Source: JAFAGX01 sp963759875
GTDB lineage: Bacteria > Acidobacteriota > Terriglobia > Terriglobales > Acidobacteriaceae
Assembly (NCBI GenBank): GCA_963759875.1
Contig: CAVXBB010000015.1
Location: forward strand, 1,054,001-1,118,000
Direction of reading: 5' to 3'
Length of the DNA: 64,000 nucleotides
Shown: one piece after another, positions 50,047 through 60,655 of the stretch
How the letters are laid out: every line of letters starts with the position of its first letter
How positions within the stretch are numbered: position 1 is the stretch's first letter
Made by a program: the position numbers and the translations under genes
The notes under the pieces: generated by a model
Databases searched by the model: none
Told to the model about the DNA's origin: nothing
Seen by the model: the letters and a program-made list of their open reading frames with translations, nothing else

Positions 50047-50577
50047 GTGTTCGTGGATGCAAACGGCGCTTACAGCCGCAAGCAGGCATTGCGATTCGCC
50101 GAGGAGTTTCGTGAATACGGGGTTAGCTGGTTTGAAGAACCTGTGACGTCGGACGATCTGGAGGGTTTGCATTTACTGCGCGATCGGGCTCCGGCGGGGA
50201 TGGACATCGCCGCTGGCGAATACGGCTATGACCAATTTTATTTTCGCCGCATGCTCGACGCCGAGGCCGTCGACGTCCTTCAGGCAGACGTCACACGCTG
50301 CGGAGGAATTACAGGGTTCATACAAGCTGGTGCACTATGCGTCGCGCATCCGTTGCCCCTTTCCGCGCACACCGCTCCCTCGGTGCACGGACATTTGGGT
50401 TGCGCCGTGGAACCTTTGCGGCAAATTGAATATTTTCATGATCACGCGCGAATCGAAGAAATGTTTTTTGAAGGGGCGTTGAAGCCCATCAATGGAAAGC
50501 TTCGTCCGGATCCAAGCCGACCCGGGCTGGGGTTGAAATTGCGTGAAGCAGAAGCGAAAAAGTACGAGGTTTCCTGA
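50047..50577 (+). pseudogene. Truncated enolase-superfamily (mandelate racemase/muconate lactonizing) gene
   Basis: 176 codons of the C-terminal barrel only: FVDANGAYSRKQALRFAEE (first metal Asp), GVSWFEEPVTSDD (second ligand Glu), DIAAGEYGYDQFYFRR (third Glu), DVLQADVTRCGG and the capping C-terminus. Family members have about 370-400 aa; the N-terminal capping domain and first barrel strands, including the catalytic KxK, are missing. Upstream, the frame meets a TAA at 50008 and shows no homology. It is thus a 5'-deleted remnant and inactive. It lies between the MarR promoter and the hybrid kinase gene. Confidence 0.82.
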
Positions 50578-50602
50578 TTCGCTGTGACCGGGCTGGAATG
50601 CA

Positions 50603-52690
50603 TTAAACCAAGGCGGGATGATCGAGGACTTCGCGGATTTTATTTGCGAGAACGTGCAGCGCAAACGGTTTTGGCAAGAGCGCGACGTGCTGGTCGGCTG
50701 CTTTTTCATCGCCACTACAGTCCAGGTAGCCAGAAGTAAATAAAATCTTAGTGCGGGGCCGCAGATTGCGAACCTTTTGCGCCAGTTCGCGACCGCCAAG
50801 CTCAGGCATGACTACATCCGTGATCAACAGGTGAATCAGACCTTTGTAGCGATGGACAATCTCCAGTGCCTCTCGGCCATTCTCTGCGTGCAAAACCGTG
50901 TATCCGTTTTGCTGGAGGTATTCGCTGACCATGTCGCGAATTTCGTGCTCGTCCTCCACTACCAGAACCGTCTCGGTACCCTTCGCCTTTGAGAGGGCAA
51001 CCGATTCGTGCGACTCTGAATGTTTGTTCTCGCACGCCTCCGGCAGATAAACGCTAAAACTTGTGCCGTGCCCAAGTTGGCTGGTGAAGGAAATTCCCCC
51101 GCCACTTTGCTTAATCACTCCATACACGCTCGCTAAACCGAGGCCCGTGCCTTTTCCCAACTCCTTCGTGCTGAAGAATGGCTCGAAGACGTGGCGCTGT
51201 GTTTCTGGATCCATTCCCGTTCCAGTATCACTGACTTGCAGAAGCAGGTATCGTCCGGGCTTGACGGAAGCGTTCTCGTCAGCTTCGCTTAGCTCCACGT
51301 TGCTGGTTTGAATGGTCAACGTTCCGCCATGTGGCATCGCATCCCTTGCATTCAAGGCGAGATTCAAGATCACCTGCTCTAGCTGCCCCTGATCGACCTT
51401 TACCTGCGGCAATGACTCCGCCGTGATCAGATTCACGTGAATGTTTTCCCCGATAACCCCATGCAGCATTCTGGCGACGTCTGCGACCACAACATTGATG
51501 TCAAGAATTCGTGGCTGCAGGACCTGTTTGCGGCTGAACGCAAGCAGTTGCCGAGTAAGCCCAGCAGCACGATTTACCGCTTCTTTAATCTCGCTGGCGT
51601 CTTTATACGCGACGTGCTTTGGAGCGAGGCGGTTCAGGATCCGCTCGTTGTGCCCCTGAATGATCATCAGCAGGTTGTTGAAATCATGGGCAACTCCGCC
51701 AGCGAGTTGGCCGACGGCCTCCATTTTTTGCGATTGCCGCAGTTGCTCTTCGAGATGCTTATACTCGGTGATGTCGTATAGCACCCCCTGCATAACAGGG
51801 TTTTGATTATCGGAGGTGCGCAAATAAACGGCGTCATCGCGAAACCACAACACATGACCGTCTCGCGCCAGCATCCGATATTCAGCCCGAAACATTCCGC
51901 CAATTTCCCAGAAACGCTTCTCCGCAGCCAAAGCGTGGTCCCGATCCTCGGGATAAATGTTGTTGATCCAGTTGGCAGAGTTGGCCATCCACTCTTCCGG
52001 CGAAAAGCCAAGGATCGATCGGATTTGCGGGCTGACGTAGTGCCATCGGCCCATGGCTCCGACCTCGGCAATATAGGTGATAGCCGGCAGGCGCTCCACG
52101 AGTACGCGATAACGGGTTTCCACTGCGTGCAGTTCCGCTTCGGCATGCTCGCGCTCAATGGCGATGCCGGCCAGGTGCGTGGCGCATTCCACGATGTGCA
52201 GATGATCAGTGTCCGGCAGGCGAGGTTCGCGATAATAGACCGCGAACGTTCCCAGCACTTTTCCGGCTCGTGACAGGATCGGAGTCGACCAGCAGGATTT
52301 CAGACCATGCCGCAGGGCCACATTACAAGCTCCGTGCCACAGCGGATCAGTCGCGATGTCTTGGACCACAACCTGCTCGGCTCGATAGGCCGCGGTCCCA
52401 CATGAACCTGCCTGAGGGCCAATCTTGATGCCGTTTACGCAGCGGGTGTATTCGTGCGGAAGAGTTGGAGCTGCGCCGTTACGCAACGTCATACCGTCAG
52501 AATCGAGAAGGAGCACGGAGCAGAGCAGTTCGGGATATTCCGCCTCGATCAGCTTGCATAAAGATTCCAGAATCTCGGTGAGGCAAGCCTGGCTCAAGAT
52601 CATCTTCAGAATGGACTTATAAAGACGAGAAAGCGCAGTTGCGATGCTTCGCTTCTCGCTGCTTCGGGCTTTCTCTGCACCAGTGATCAT
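50603..52690 (-). CDS. Hybrid sensor histidine kinase (GAF-PAS-HisKA-HATPase-receiver)
   Basis: 695 aa, soluble. In order: a GAF domain (~35-190; NGAAPTLPHEYTRCVNGIKIGPQAGSCGTAAY), a PAS domain (~200-320; RYRVLVERLPAITYIAEVGAMGRWHYVSP), HisKA (VGQLAGGVAHDFNNLLMIIQGH, the phospho-His), HATPase_c (LEQVILNLALNARDAMPHGG, DTGTGMD, GKGTGLGLASVYGV) and a C-terminal receiver (VLVVEDEHEIRDM, TDVVMPELGG, LPKPFA) with Asp, acidic pair and Lys. It probably senses a cytosolic cue; no response-regulator gene is adjacent. Start as annotated, minor alternatives downstream. Confidence 0.92.
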   Translation of the reverse strand: MITGAEKARSSEKRSIATALSRLYKSILKMILSQACLTEILESLCKLIEAEYPELLCSVLLLDSDGMTLRNGAAPTLPHEYTRCVNGIKIGPQAGSCGTAAYRAEQVVVQDIATDPLWHGACNVALRHGLKSCWSTPILSRAGKVLGTFAVYYREPRLPDTDHLHIVECATHLAGIAIEREHAEAELHAVETRYRVLVERLPAITYIAEVGAMGRWHYVSPQIRSILGFSPEEWMANSANWINNIYPEDRDHALAAEKRFWEIGGMFRAEYRMLARDGHVLWFRDDAVYLRTSDNQNPVMQGVLYDITEYKHLEEQLRQSQKMEAVGQLAGGVAHDFNNLLMIIQGHNERILNRLAPKHVAYKDASEIKEAVNRAAGLTRQLLAFSRKQVLQPRILDINVVVADVARMLHGVIGENIHVNLITAESLPQVKVDQGQLEQVILNLALNARDAMPHGGTLTIQTSNVELSEADENASVKPGRYLLLQVSDTGTGMDPETQRHVFEPFFSTKELGKGTGLGLASVYGVIKQSGGGISFTSQLGHGTSFSVYLPEACENKHSESHESVALSKAKGTETVLVVEDEHEIRDMVSEYLQQNGYTVLHAENGREALEIVHRYKGLIHLLITDVVMPELGGRELAQKVRNLRPRTKILFTSGYLDCSGDEKAADQHVALLPKPFALHVLANKIREVLDHPALV

Positions 52691-52915
52691 GCTGCGGCGA
52701 TGGCTTTCTCGTGACGTTCAGAAACTCACAAGCTTATTTGTGAACTCGAACTGCTTATCGCTAGAATGCGACTGCCCTCCCACGAGGGGGTAGCCCGATT
52801 ATTCATGAGTGCCGGATTACCCTGCACGTTACCGCAGTAACCGCGAATATGGCATTGTGATCAGCAAACTTGTGGCAGTTTTGCGGATACACGATACTGG
52901 TAACGGACACCAATT

Positions 52916-53716
52916 GTGCAGAACGCAGCTTCACTCTCTACATCTACGGTTGTAGCCACGACCGATGGCTCCATAGGCACACTTACTCTCAACCACGGCA
53001 AGGTGAACACGCTCAGCCGTCAACTGATCGAAGATATGTGCGCAGCGCTGGGGCAGATGAAGTCCGCCGCAATGCAAGTTGTAATCTTACGGGCGGCAAA
53101 GGGGGTGAAGGTTTTCTCGGCGGGTCATGACGTTCGAGAACTTCCCACTAACGGGCGTGATCCACTCACCTATAATGACCCGCTTCGGCACGTGATCCGG
53201 GAGATCGAGGCTCACCCCGCGCCGGTCATTGCCATGGTTGAGGGATCGGTCTGGGGCGGTGCTTGCGAACTCGTCATGGGTTGCGATTTGGTAATCGCTG
53301 CCACGGATGCGACGTTTGCCTTGACGCCCGCACGCCTGGGAATTCCTTACAACCTTTCCGGCACGCTGAACTTTTTGAAAGTCGCAGGCATGCATCTCGT
53401 AAAGGAGATGCTATTCACGGCGGATCCGATGCCGGCGGAGCGGCTGGCTGTCTCAGGTGTGATCAACCACGTTGTTCCTCGCGAAGAACTCGAAGCATTC
53501 ACTATGGACCTAGCCAGGAGAATCACGCAGACCTCGCCATTGGTGCATCGCATTTTGAAAGAGGAGCTGCGTGTGCTCGGCAATGCGCATCCGCTGACGC
53601 CCGAGGCTTACGAGCGCATCCAGTCGTTTCGGCGCGAAGTCTACGACAGTGGCGACTATCAGGAAGGCATCAAGGCATTTCTGGAAAAGCGCAAACCGGT
53701 ATTTCGTGGGCAATAA
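52916..53716 (+). CDS. scpB: Methylmalonyl-CoA decarboxylase (crotonase family)
   Basis: 266 aa. It reads closely parallel to E. coli ScpB/YgfG: VVILRAAKGVKVFSAGHDVRELP (oxyanion FSAGHD), EGSVWGGACELVMGCDLVIAATDATFALTPARLGIPYNL, VVPREELEAFTMDLA, RILKEELRVLG and the tail YDSGDYQEGIKAFLEKRKP. ScpB turns methylmalonyl-CoA into propionyl-CoA. No mutase (scpA) or transferase gene is near, so another crotonase-type role remains possible. The start is GTG (MQNAASLSTSTVV). It is convergent with a TetR gene. Confidence 0.85.
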   Translation: MQNAASLSTSTVVATTDGSIGTLTLNHGKVNTLSRQLIEDMCAALGQMKSAAMQVVILRAAKGVKVFSAGHDVRELPTNGRDPLTYNDPLRHVIREIEAHPAPVIAMVEGSVWGGACELVMGCDLVIAATDATFALTPARLGIPYNLSGTLNFLKVAGMHLVKEMLFTADPMPAERLAVSGVINHVVPREELEAFTMDLARRITQTSPLVHRILKEELRVLGNAHPLTPEAYERIQSFRREVYDSGDYQEGIKAFLEKRKPVFRGQ

Positions 53717-53722
53717 GTGGCG

Positions 53723-54307
53723 TCAGAAAGCACCGGCGAAGAAGATTTTTGTATACTCCTCCGCGATTTGCTCCGGATTAAACATGCCCTCAGGCTTGTA
53801 CCACTGATAGAGCCAGTTGATCATTCCCAACAGGGCGAATGTGGCGGCATGCGCGCTGACCGCGCGTGTGGTTGCTCGCGCCTGCTGAACTTCGGCGATC
53901 AGATTCTCGACGAACTGAATGTACTCTTTTTTGCGTGCGTTAACTTGCTTGCGCAGAGATGGCGGAAGAGGATGGTTCTCGTGGAGCAGAACGGTGATCT
54001 CACGCTCACGCGCGCTCAGAACTACTTCAACATGTAGCCTGATTAGCAAACGAAGGCGTTCTTCCGGATCTGCGACGCGGCGAACAGGATCGAGGATCTG
54101 CTCCTGCGTGAGATCCATAGCGTGATTCATCAGGTCAAAAAGAATCTCGTCTTTACTCTGGAAGTGATGGTAGAGACCACCTTTGCTGAGCTTTAAAGCG
54201 GCAGCGACATCGCTCATGGAAGTTGCGTCGTATCCCTGCTGCTGAAACAAGCGTGCCGCCACCCGCAGCATTTCCTGGCGAGAATCAAGAACGGTGTTAC
54301 GACTCAT
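53723..54307 (-). CDS. TetR-family transcriptional regulator
   Basis: 194 aa. HTH: RQEMLRVAARLFQQQGYDATSMSDVAAALKLSKGGLYHHFQSKDEILFDLM. The C-terminal part is FadR/AcrR-like helical (LLIRLHVEVVLSAREREITVLLHENHPLP). It may respond to an acyl-CoA given the neighbouring crotonase, but this is inference. Start at MSRNTVLD. It is convergent with scpB, ends 6 nt from its stop. Confidence 0.9.
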   Translation of the reverse strand: MSRNTVLDSRQEMLRVAARLFQQQGYDATSMSDVAAALKLSKGGLYHHFQSKDEILFDLMNHAMDLTQEQILDPVRRVADPEERLRLLIRLHVEVVLSAREREITVLLHENHPLPPSLRKQVNARKKEYIQFVENLIAEVQQARATTRAVSAHAATFALLGMINWLYQWYKPEGMFNPEQIAEEYTKIFFAGAF

Positions 54308-54836
54308 CGCGCCAACAATATACACCTGCAATGGCCATGAGGGATTCGCGCGAAGCTCGTACTCGCAGCCACAGAGTGTGAAAAAAAGTGTGGAAAATGA
54401 GGACAGTTGCGAGCCGGCTATTCACAAGCCTTTAACAATTCAGTCATTTGTCGCACGTTTGGATTTGCATTTTGCTGTCGCTCATTGCACCGAAAAAGGG
54501 CGTTGACATTTCGGGCACAGATGTTAACTTTGCTTCCGTCGACGGCTGAAAGGGTTGGCTCAATAAGATTAGTCAATCCGAAGTAAGCTGGGTGATTGTT
54601 TCGGCAGGGCAACCTGTTGGACATCCAAACCCGAAAAAACCAACGACTCTGCGAGGAGGCGCTGGGGTTTGGAACTGCGAAAGCGGTGTTCACATCAAGG
54701 GCTGTGACGGTGCGTGCATCCACGCTGTGGGTTCCCTCGCAGGAACTAGCGGCTAGAGCATAACCAATGTCACAGCCTTTTCCATTTTGTTGCATAGGGA
54801 CAGCCGCTCCCGGATGAGTCGCGGTTCAGCAGGGAA
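54308..54836. other. Intergenic region, no recognised gene
   Basis: 529 nt. One minus-strand frame (54418-54795, 125 codons) lacks recognisable motifs, contains mixed Cys/Ser/Asn-rich stretches and is probably not a gene. No hairpin or promoter stood out. Confidence 0.4.
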
Positions 54837-56021
54837 TCACCCCTGATAGAGCGCCGCTGACGATCCTACCCACTCCATATTCTTGTTGTGATCCACTCCC
54901 ATCATTAAGCCTCGCCCCATACGCACAATACTCATCACCGGCAGAAGCTCATCGAGCCAGATGTACATCATGCGCACTTCCGCCTTAGTTGGACCAAAAG
55001 GCGTCTCGATGATGGGCTCGAAATTTATTTTCTCCTGCAGAATGTATTGCGATCGCGTGTCCGAAGGGATCGCGGCCACATCTTCTTTGGTGGGATTAAC
55101 GATGACGCCCAGCCCCGCGAACGAGAATAACGGCTTGATCACATAATTGTGTAGATCATCGGGAACATGTTCTACACGGTCCAGAAACTGGGTTTTCGGC
55201 ACGCACTCGTGCCGCAAGAAAGGTAGCGAGAACTTGCTGACTCGGAAGTACCAGTTCGGATGACCAGCCCATTCCACATCCAGGTCTTCACCGAAGCGGA
55301 AATTCAGTTTCAGGTTCCTGCGTATGAGCTCATCAACAATCGCGCGGTTATAAATGCGCCGGATCGGAATGCGTTTGCCGTGTTTTTCGTAAAACAACTC
55401 TCGCCCGCGCTTCTCAACATCGCTGATGGCTACGGTTGGAATCCCCAGCAGCTTCTCCGTTAGAAGAAAATCCGCCAGCGTCTTTTGATGCAGCGGGTCA
55501 ATTTCCATCAGGATTACGTTCTGGGGATCATGATCCGCAACGATCGCACGCCGTAGAAGGCGCTTATAGCTTTCCCACTCCAATCCACCATGGAGATATT
55601 GCAAGCTTTCGTCCAGCTCAAAAAACTCGATGTACAACTGCGACAACAAGGCTTGATAGGCATAAAGAGAGGGAAAGCCCTGCAACTCCACCAGCTTCGG
55701 TTGCAATTGGCCGGCGGCATCTCTGGCCAAACCGAAGTCAACCTGCACGAACATGGGGTGCGGCGCTTCATTTGGGACATTGAACTCTGGAGGAATGGCG
55801 GCGAAGGAGGCCTTGCGGTATTCCAGGCTGTCGAGTTGATGGATCAAGTCCTTGCCATACTGCGCCATCTGGTCGAGCAGCGGCCTTGGAAAGAAGCACG
55901 GGGTCTCAGACACACGAAACTGCATCGGCGCGCCACAGCGCTCTTCCATCGCCAAAAGCAATTTCTGATATTTTTCCAGGGTGAAGTTCTCGTTGAACCG
56001 CTTGCGTAAGGAAAGAATCAT
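54837..56021 (-). CDS. ATP-grasp-like protein of unknown substrate
   Basis: 394 aa, soluble. The C-terminal half shows ATP-grasp features: DLHNYVIKPLFSFAGLGVIVNPT (ATP lysine and glycine loop), QYILQEKINFEPIIETPFGPTKAEVRMMYIW (acidic and basic ATP/Mg residues) and GRGLMMGVDHNKN. The N-terminal part has HPMFVQVDFGLARDAAGQLQPKLVELQGFPSLYAYQ, a partner-binding region. Such enzymes join a carboxylate to an amine or thiol. I cannot place it in a named family. It is divergent from the radical SAM gene, which may mean a shared pathway. Confidence 0.72.
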   Translation of the reverse strand: MILSLRKRFNENFTLEKYQKLLLAMEERCGAPMQFRVSETPCFFPRPLLDQMAQYGKDLIHQLDSLEYRKASFAAIPPEFNVPNEAPHPMFVQVDFGLARDAAGQLQPKLVELQGFPSLYAYQALLSQLYIEFFELDESLQYLHGGLEWESYKRLLRRAIVADHDPQNVILMEIDPLHQKTLADFLLTEKLLGIPTVAISDVEKRGRELFYEKHGKRIPIRRIYNRAIVDELIRRNLKLNFRFGEDLDVEWAGHPNWYFRVSKFSLPFLRHECVPKTQFLDRVEHVPDDLHNYVIKPLFSFAGLGVIVNPTKEDVAAIPSDTRSQYILQEKINFEPIIETPFGPTKAEVRMMYIWLDELLPVMSIVRMGRGLMMGVDHNKNMEWVGSSAALYQG

Positions 56022-56394
56022 GCGCGCAGTGCAAGGATATTACATGAGCGAGCTCGCGCTTTTATGGAGTGCTTCCTTGTGCGCCGGAGGGCTGTGGTTT
56101 TCAAATTCGGGCTGCCACGGTTGAAGGTGGCCTTTCGGGCGGACAGCCCTGGGTGGCACGCAGAGCTGTCATCTGATGCCCGATTTGCCCCGATAAACCC
56201 TGATTTTGCACCTTTTATTGGGTTGTGCGTGCGCGCCCCGAACTGCATCCATAAGATAACACTAGCGAAGTCCAGGGGAAAGGCCGTTCGGGCTTTCTTC
56301 ATGGTGAAGGTCAAAACTTTAGGAGTTTCGACGCGCTGGCCGCGTCTTGTTGGTAAGGGGGGATTCAATCCCCGGCAGTGGAAAGCGAGAGGAA
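56022..56394. other. Divergent intergenic region before the radical SAM gene
   Basis: 373 nt without a credible gene. The ribosome site GAGAGGAA lies 4 nt before the ATG at 56395. No strong promoter was seen. Confidence 0.4.
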
Positions 56395-58560
<2,166 letters not shown>

Positions 58561-58590
58561 TAGTTAGGATTAGGATTCAGTAGTCAGCGA

Positions 58591-58612
58591 GGCCGCCGTG
58601 AGGCGGCCTTTT
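58591..58612 (+). terminator. Rho-independent terminator after the radical SAM gene
   Basis: GGCCGCC-GTGA-GGCGGCC followed by TTTT about 30 nt after the stop codon. The HAD gene 40 nt further therefore needs its own promoter. Confidence 0.8.
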
Positions 58613-58653
58613 GCTATCTAAGTCAGCGAACAATGTAGGTTCGACTTACTCCA

Positions 58654-59349
58654 TTGGCCTCACGTAAGGAAAACCTCGATTTACCTGTCGTGCTTTTTGA
58701 CCTTGATGGCACTCTCATCGACAGTGTCTATGAGCATGTGTCTGCGTGGTCCAAGGCTCTCAAGAGCGCAGGTATTGTCGTGCCAAGTTGGAAAGTTCAT
58801 CGTCACATCGGAATGAGCGGCCAGTCGTTCGTTCGAGAATTACTGCGGGAGATGGGACGAGCGGCTCTGCCTACTGAAGAGATCAAGGCGCTTGAGCAAA
58901 AGCATGATGCCGAATTTTTGAAAAGCATCGCGCGAATTGAGCCACTTCCAGGCGCGCGAGAGTTACTCACACATCTTTCGCAGGTGGGTGTGAAGTGGGC
59001 CATAGCGACCACGGGAAATCAGAAGCAGACCGAGCGATTGCTGAAGCGACTTAAACTGCACGAGCCTTCGACAGTTGTTACCGGGGATGATGTGGCGAAA
59101 GCCAAGCCATCGTTCGATGCATTCGTCGCGGCGGCCGGGAGGCTGGAGGTTTCCATCAGAGACTCGGTGGTGGTTGGTGATAGTACATGGGATCTTCTGG
59201 CCGGCGTGCGAAAGGGCGCACTCGGAGTTGGCCTTCTTTCCGGCGGGTACGGTCAAGACGACTTAGAGCGGGCTGGCGCATTTCGAATTTATGCCCAGCC
59301 AGCTGACATGCTGGTCCACATCGAAGATTTGGGAATTCCAGGCCGGTAG
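58654..59349 (+). CDS. HAD-family phosphatase
   Basis: 231 aa, haloacid dehalogenase superfamily with motif I FDLDGTLIDSV, motif II IATTGN, motif III Lys in VAKAKPSFDAF and motif IV VVGDSTWDLLAG; a helical cap lies between. It hydrolyses a small phosphate ester; the specific substrate is unknown. The first in-frame start is TTG (MASRKENLD). It lies just after the terminator of the radical SAM gene. Confidence 0.9.
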   Translation: MASRKENLDLPVVLFDLDGTLIDSVYEHVSAWSKALKSAGIVVPSWKVHRHIGMSGQSFVRELLREMGRAALPTEEIKALEQKHDAEFLKSIARIEPLPGARELLTHLSQVGVKWAIATTGNQKQTERLLKRLKLHEPSTVVTGDDVAKAKPSFDAFVAAAGRLEVSIRDSVVVGDSTWDLLAGVRKGALGVGLLSGGYGQDDLERAGAFRIYAQPADMLVHIEDLGIPGR

Positions 59350-59507
59350 AGCGCGTCGCCATTGTCTCCATCACTGAACTTCTTGTAAGTGACATCAGGG
59401 CGGTGGTATCGAGACGCGCAGAGATTCTCCAAGCGAAGCGGTTGCCATCCAGAATCCAAAAAAAGAAATCCGGGCGCTTTCTCAAAATGGACGCATCTGC
59501 TTAGCGG

Positions 59508-59747
59508 CTAGTCCCGAATCTCTTCTAACACTGTCGTGTATCCGATCGTGCCAAGCCGTACTTGCACACGCAGAGCGGCATTCTCCGGGAAGCGATAGGC
59601 CGCACATGGATCGACGGTAAGCCAGAAATGAGTTGATGGGATGCAGCGTTTACCGGTCGAACTTACCAGCAATCCAACGGAGTTATGACCATCTTTGATT
59701 CGGACTCGATAGAATGTGGGGTTTTGCGCCTCGTTTAGCTCTGACAT
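59508..59747 (-). CDS. Small hypothetical protein
   Basis: 79 aa beginning MSELNEAQNPTFYRVRIKDGHNSVGLLVSSTGKRCIPSTHFWLTVDPCAAYRFPENAALRVQVRLGTIGYTTVLEEIRD. Strand-rich, with a WLTVDPC-type centre; no named family. AGGCAG lies just before the ATG. A longer open frame upstream to 59990 is Ser/Arg-rich and unlike coding sequence. Confidence 0.55.
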   Translation of the reverse strand: MSELNEAQNPTFYRVRIKDGHNSVGLLVSSTGKRCIPSTHFWLTVDPCAAYRFPENAALRVQVRLGTIGYTTVLEEIRD

Positions 59748-60181
59748 GACTGCCTCTATTTTGGGTTTGTTTTTCAGTGGCGCAGCGATGAACCATGGGA
59801 ATTCATCGCATTTCGCGACGTTAGCAGTGACCCACGTCGTGCACAAAGAGTACGACCGTACATACTCCTTTTGGTACGCGGACTTACTCCGGCGTTCGTA
59901 GGGACCGCTCAGAAACATGCTTGCCGGCAGACACGCCGCAGAGCGGCCGCGGAGAGGCGCAGCTGCATAGGCGTTGGACGCTGTTGGCAAAACGACCTCA
60001 GCTTGCTATCGTCCGCACGCGTTGCGAGGCTCCTAATGTGCGCCAAGCGAATTTAGCAGTCAAATGCGAATGGGAGCAACGGATATGCCGGCGGGAAAAC
60101 AATGGGGGCTGAATCTTTCGTGAGTCCTACGCCCCTATACTCCTCACGGAAGGCTCGTCTGCGCCGAGAAGGTTAGAAACA
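59748..60181. other. Intergenic region, nothing recognised
   Basis: 434 nt, no gene, hairpin or repeat of note other than the upstream extension of the small gene's frame. Confidence 0.35.
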
Positions 60182-60463
60182 TTATCCCGCTGCAACTTTC
60201 TTGACGCACTGATGTCTGTCTGGGACAAATGCATCCGTATGTTTCACTTTCAGGAAGTCGGCTATTTCTCTGGATATTCGGTAGACGGTTCCTACTTGCT
60301 CGCTGCCGCATTCCGGGCACATTCCAATGCTCTTGGCAGCGATGCTCATTGCAGATTTGGCAGGCTCTTTCGAGCGCTGGCCGACGAGCTGCATTCGCAC
60401 TTCACAAAAGGGACAGTCGCTTTTCTCGTTATCGTGCTCTCTTCCACAGGCTGGACACTTCAT
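60182..60463 (-). CDS. Small zinc-ribbon protein
   Basis: 93 aa with two cysteine pairs near the start (MKCPACGREHDNEKSDCPFCEVRM) and a third region IGMCPECGSEQVGTVYRISREIADFLKVKHTDAFVPDRHQC. Four CxxC-type motifs suggest zinc ribbons like those in transcription or ribosome accessory proteins. Start at MKCPACG; upstream frame to 60532. It lies on the chromosomal side of the tRNA gene. Confidence 0.68.
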   Translation of the reverse strand: MKCPACGREHDNEKSDCPFCEVRMQLVGQRSKEPAKSAMSIAAKSIGMCPECGSEQVGTVYRISREIADFLKVKHTDAFVPDRHQCVKKVAAG

Positions 60464-60568
60464 AAAGTCACCCCTCCGCTGTCCAGGTTCCCGATGTGAG
60501 GAGATGCTAGGCCGTGTGATAAGCGATGTCAATTGCCGATTCTGTTGGCAGCGGGAAGAGCTTCATCC

Positions 60569-60644
60569 TGGTGAGCGCGGCAGGATTCGAACCTGCGACC
60601 CATGCCTTAAAAGGGCATTGCTCTACCAACTGAGCTACGCGCCC
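60569..60644 (-). tRNA. tRNA-Lys (UUU)
   Basis: 76 nt including encoded CCA. The acceptor stem is GGGCGCG/CGCGCTC with one G-U pair, the D arm GCTCAGTTGGTAGAGC, the anticodon arm ATGCC-CTTTTAA-GGCAT giving anticodon UUU, and the T arm GCAGGTTCGAATCCTGC. The 5' end lies 11 nt from the stop codon of the integrase gene, leaving no room for its own promoter in between. Confidence 0.96.
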
Positions 60645-60655
60645 ACACTTTACAA

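Noticed and set aside
54418..54795. 125-codon minus-strand ORF as a gene
   Set aside because: No motif, uneven composition and no ribosome site; left as intergenic.
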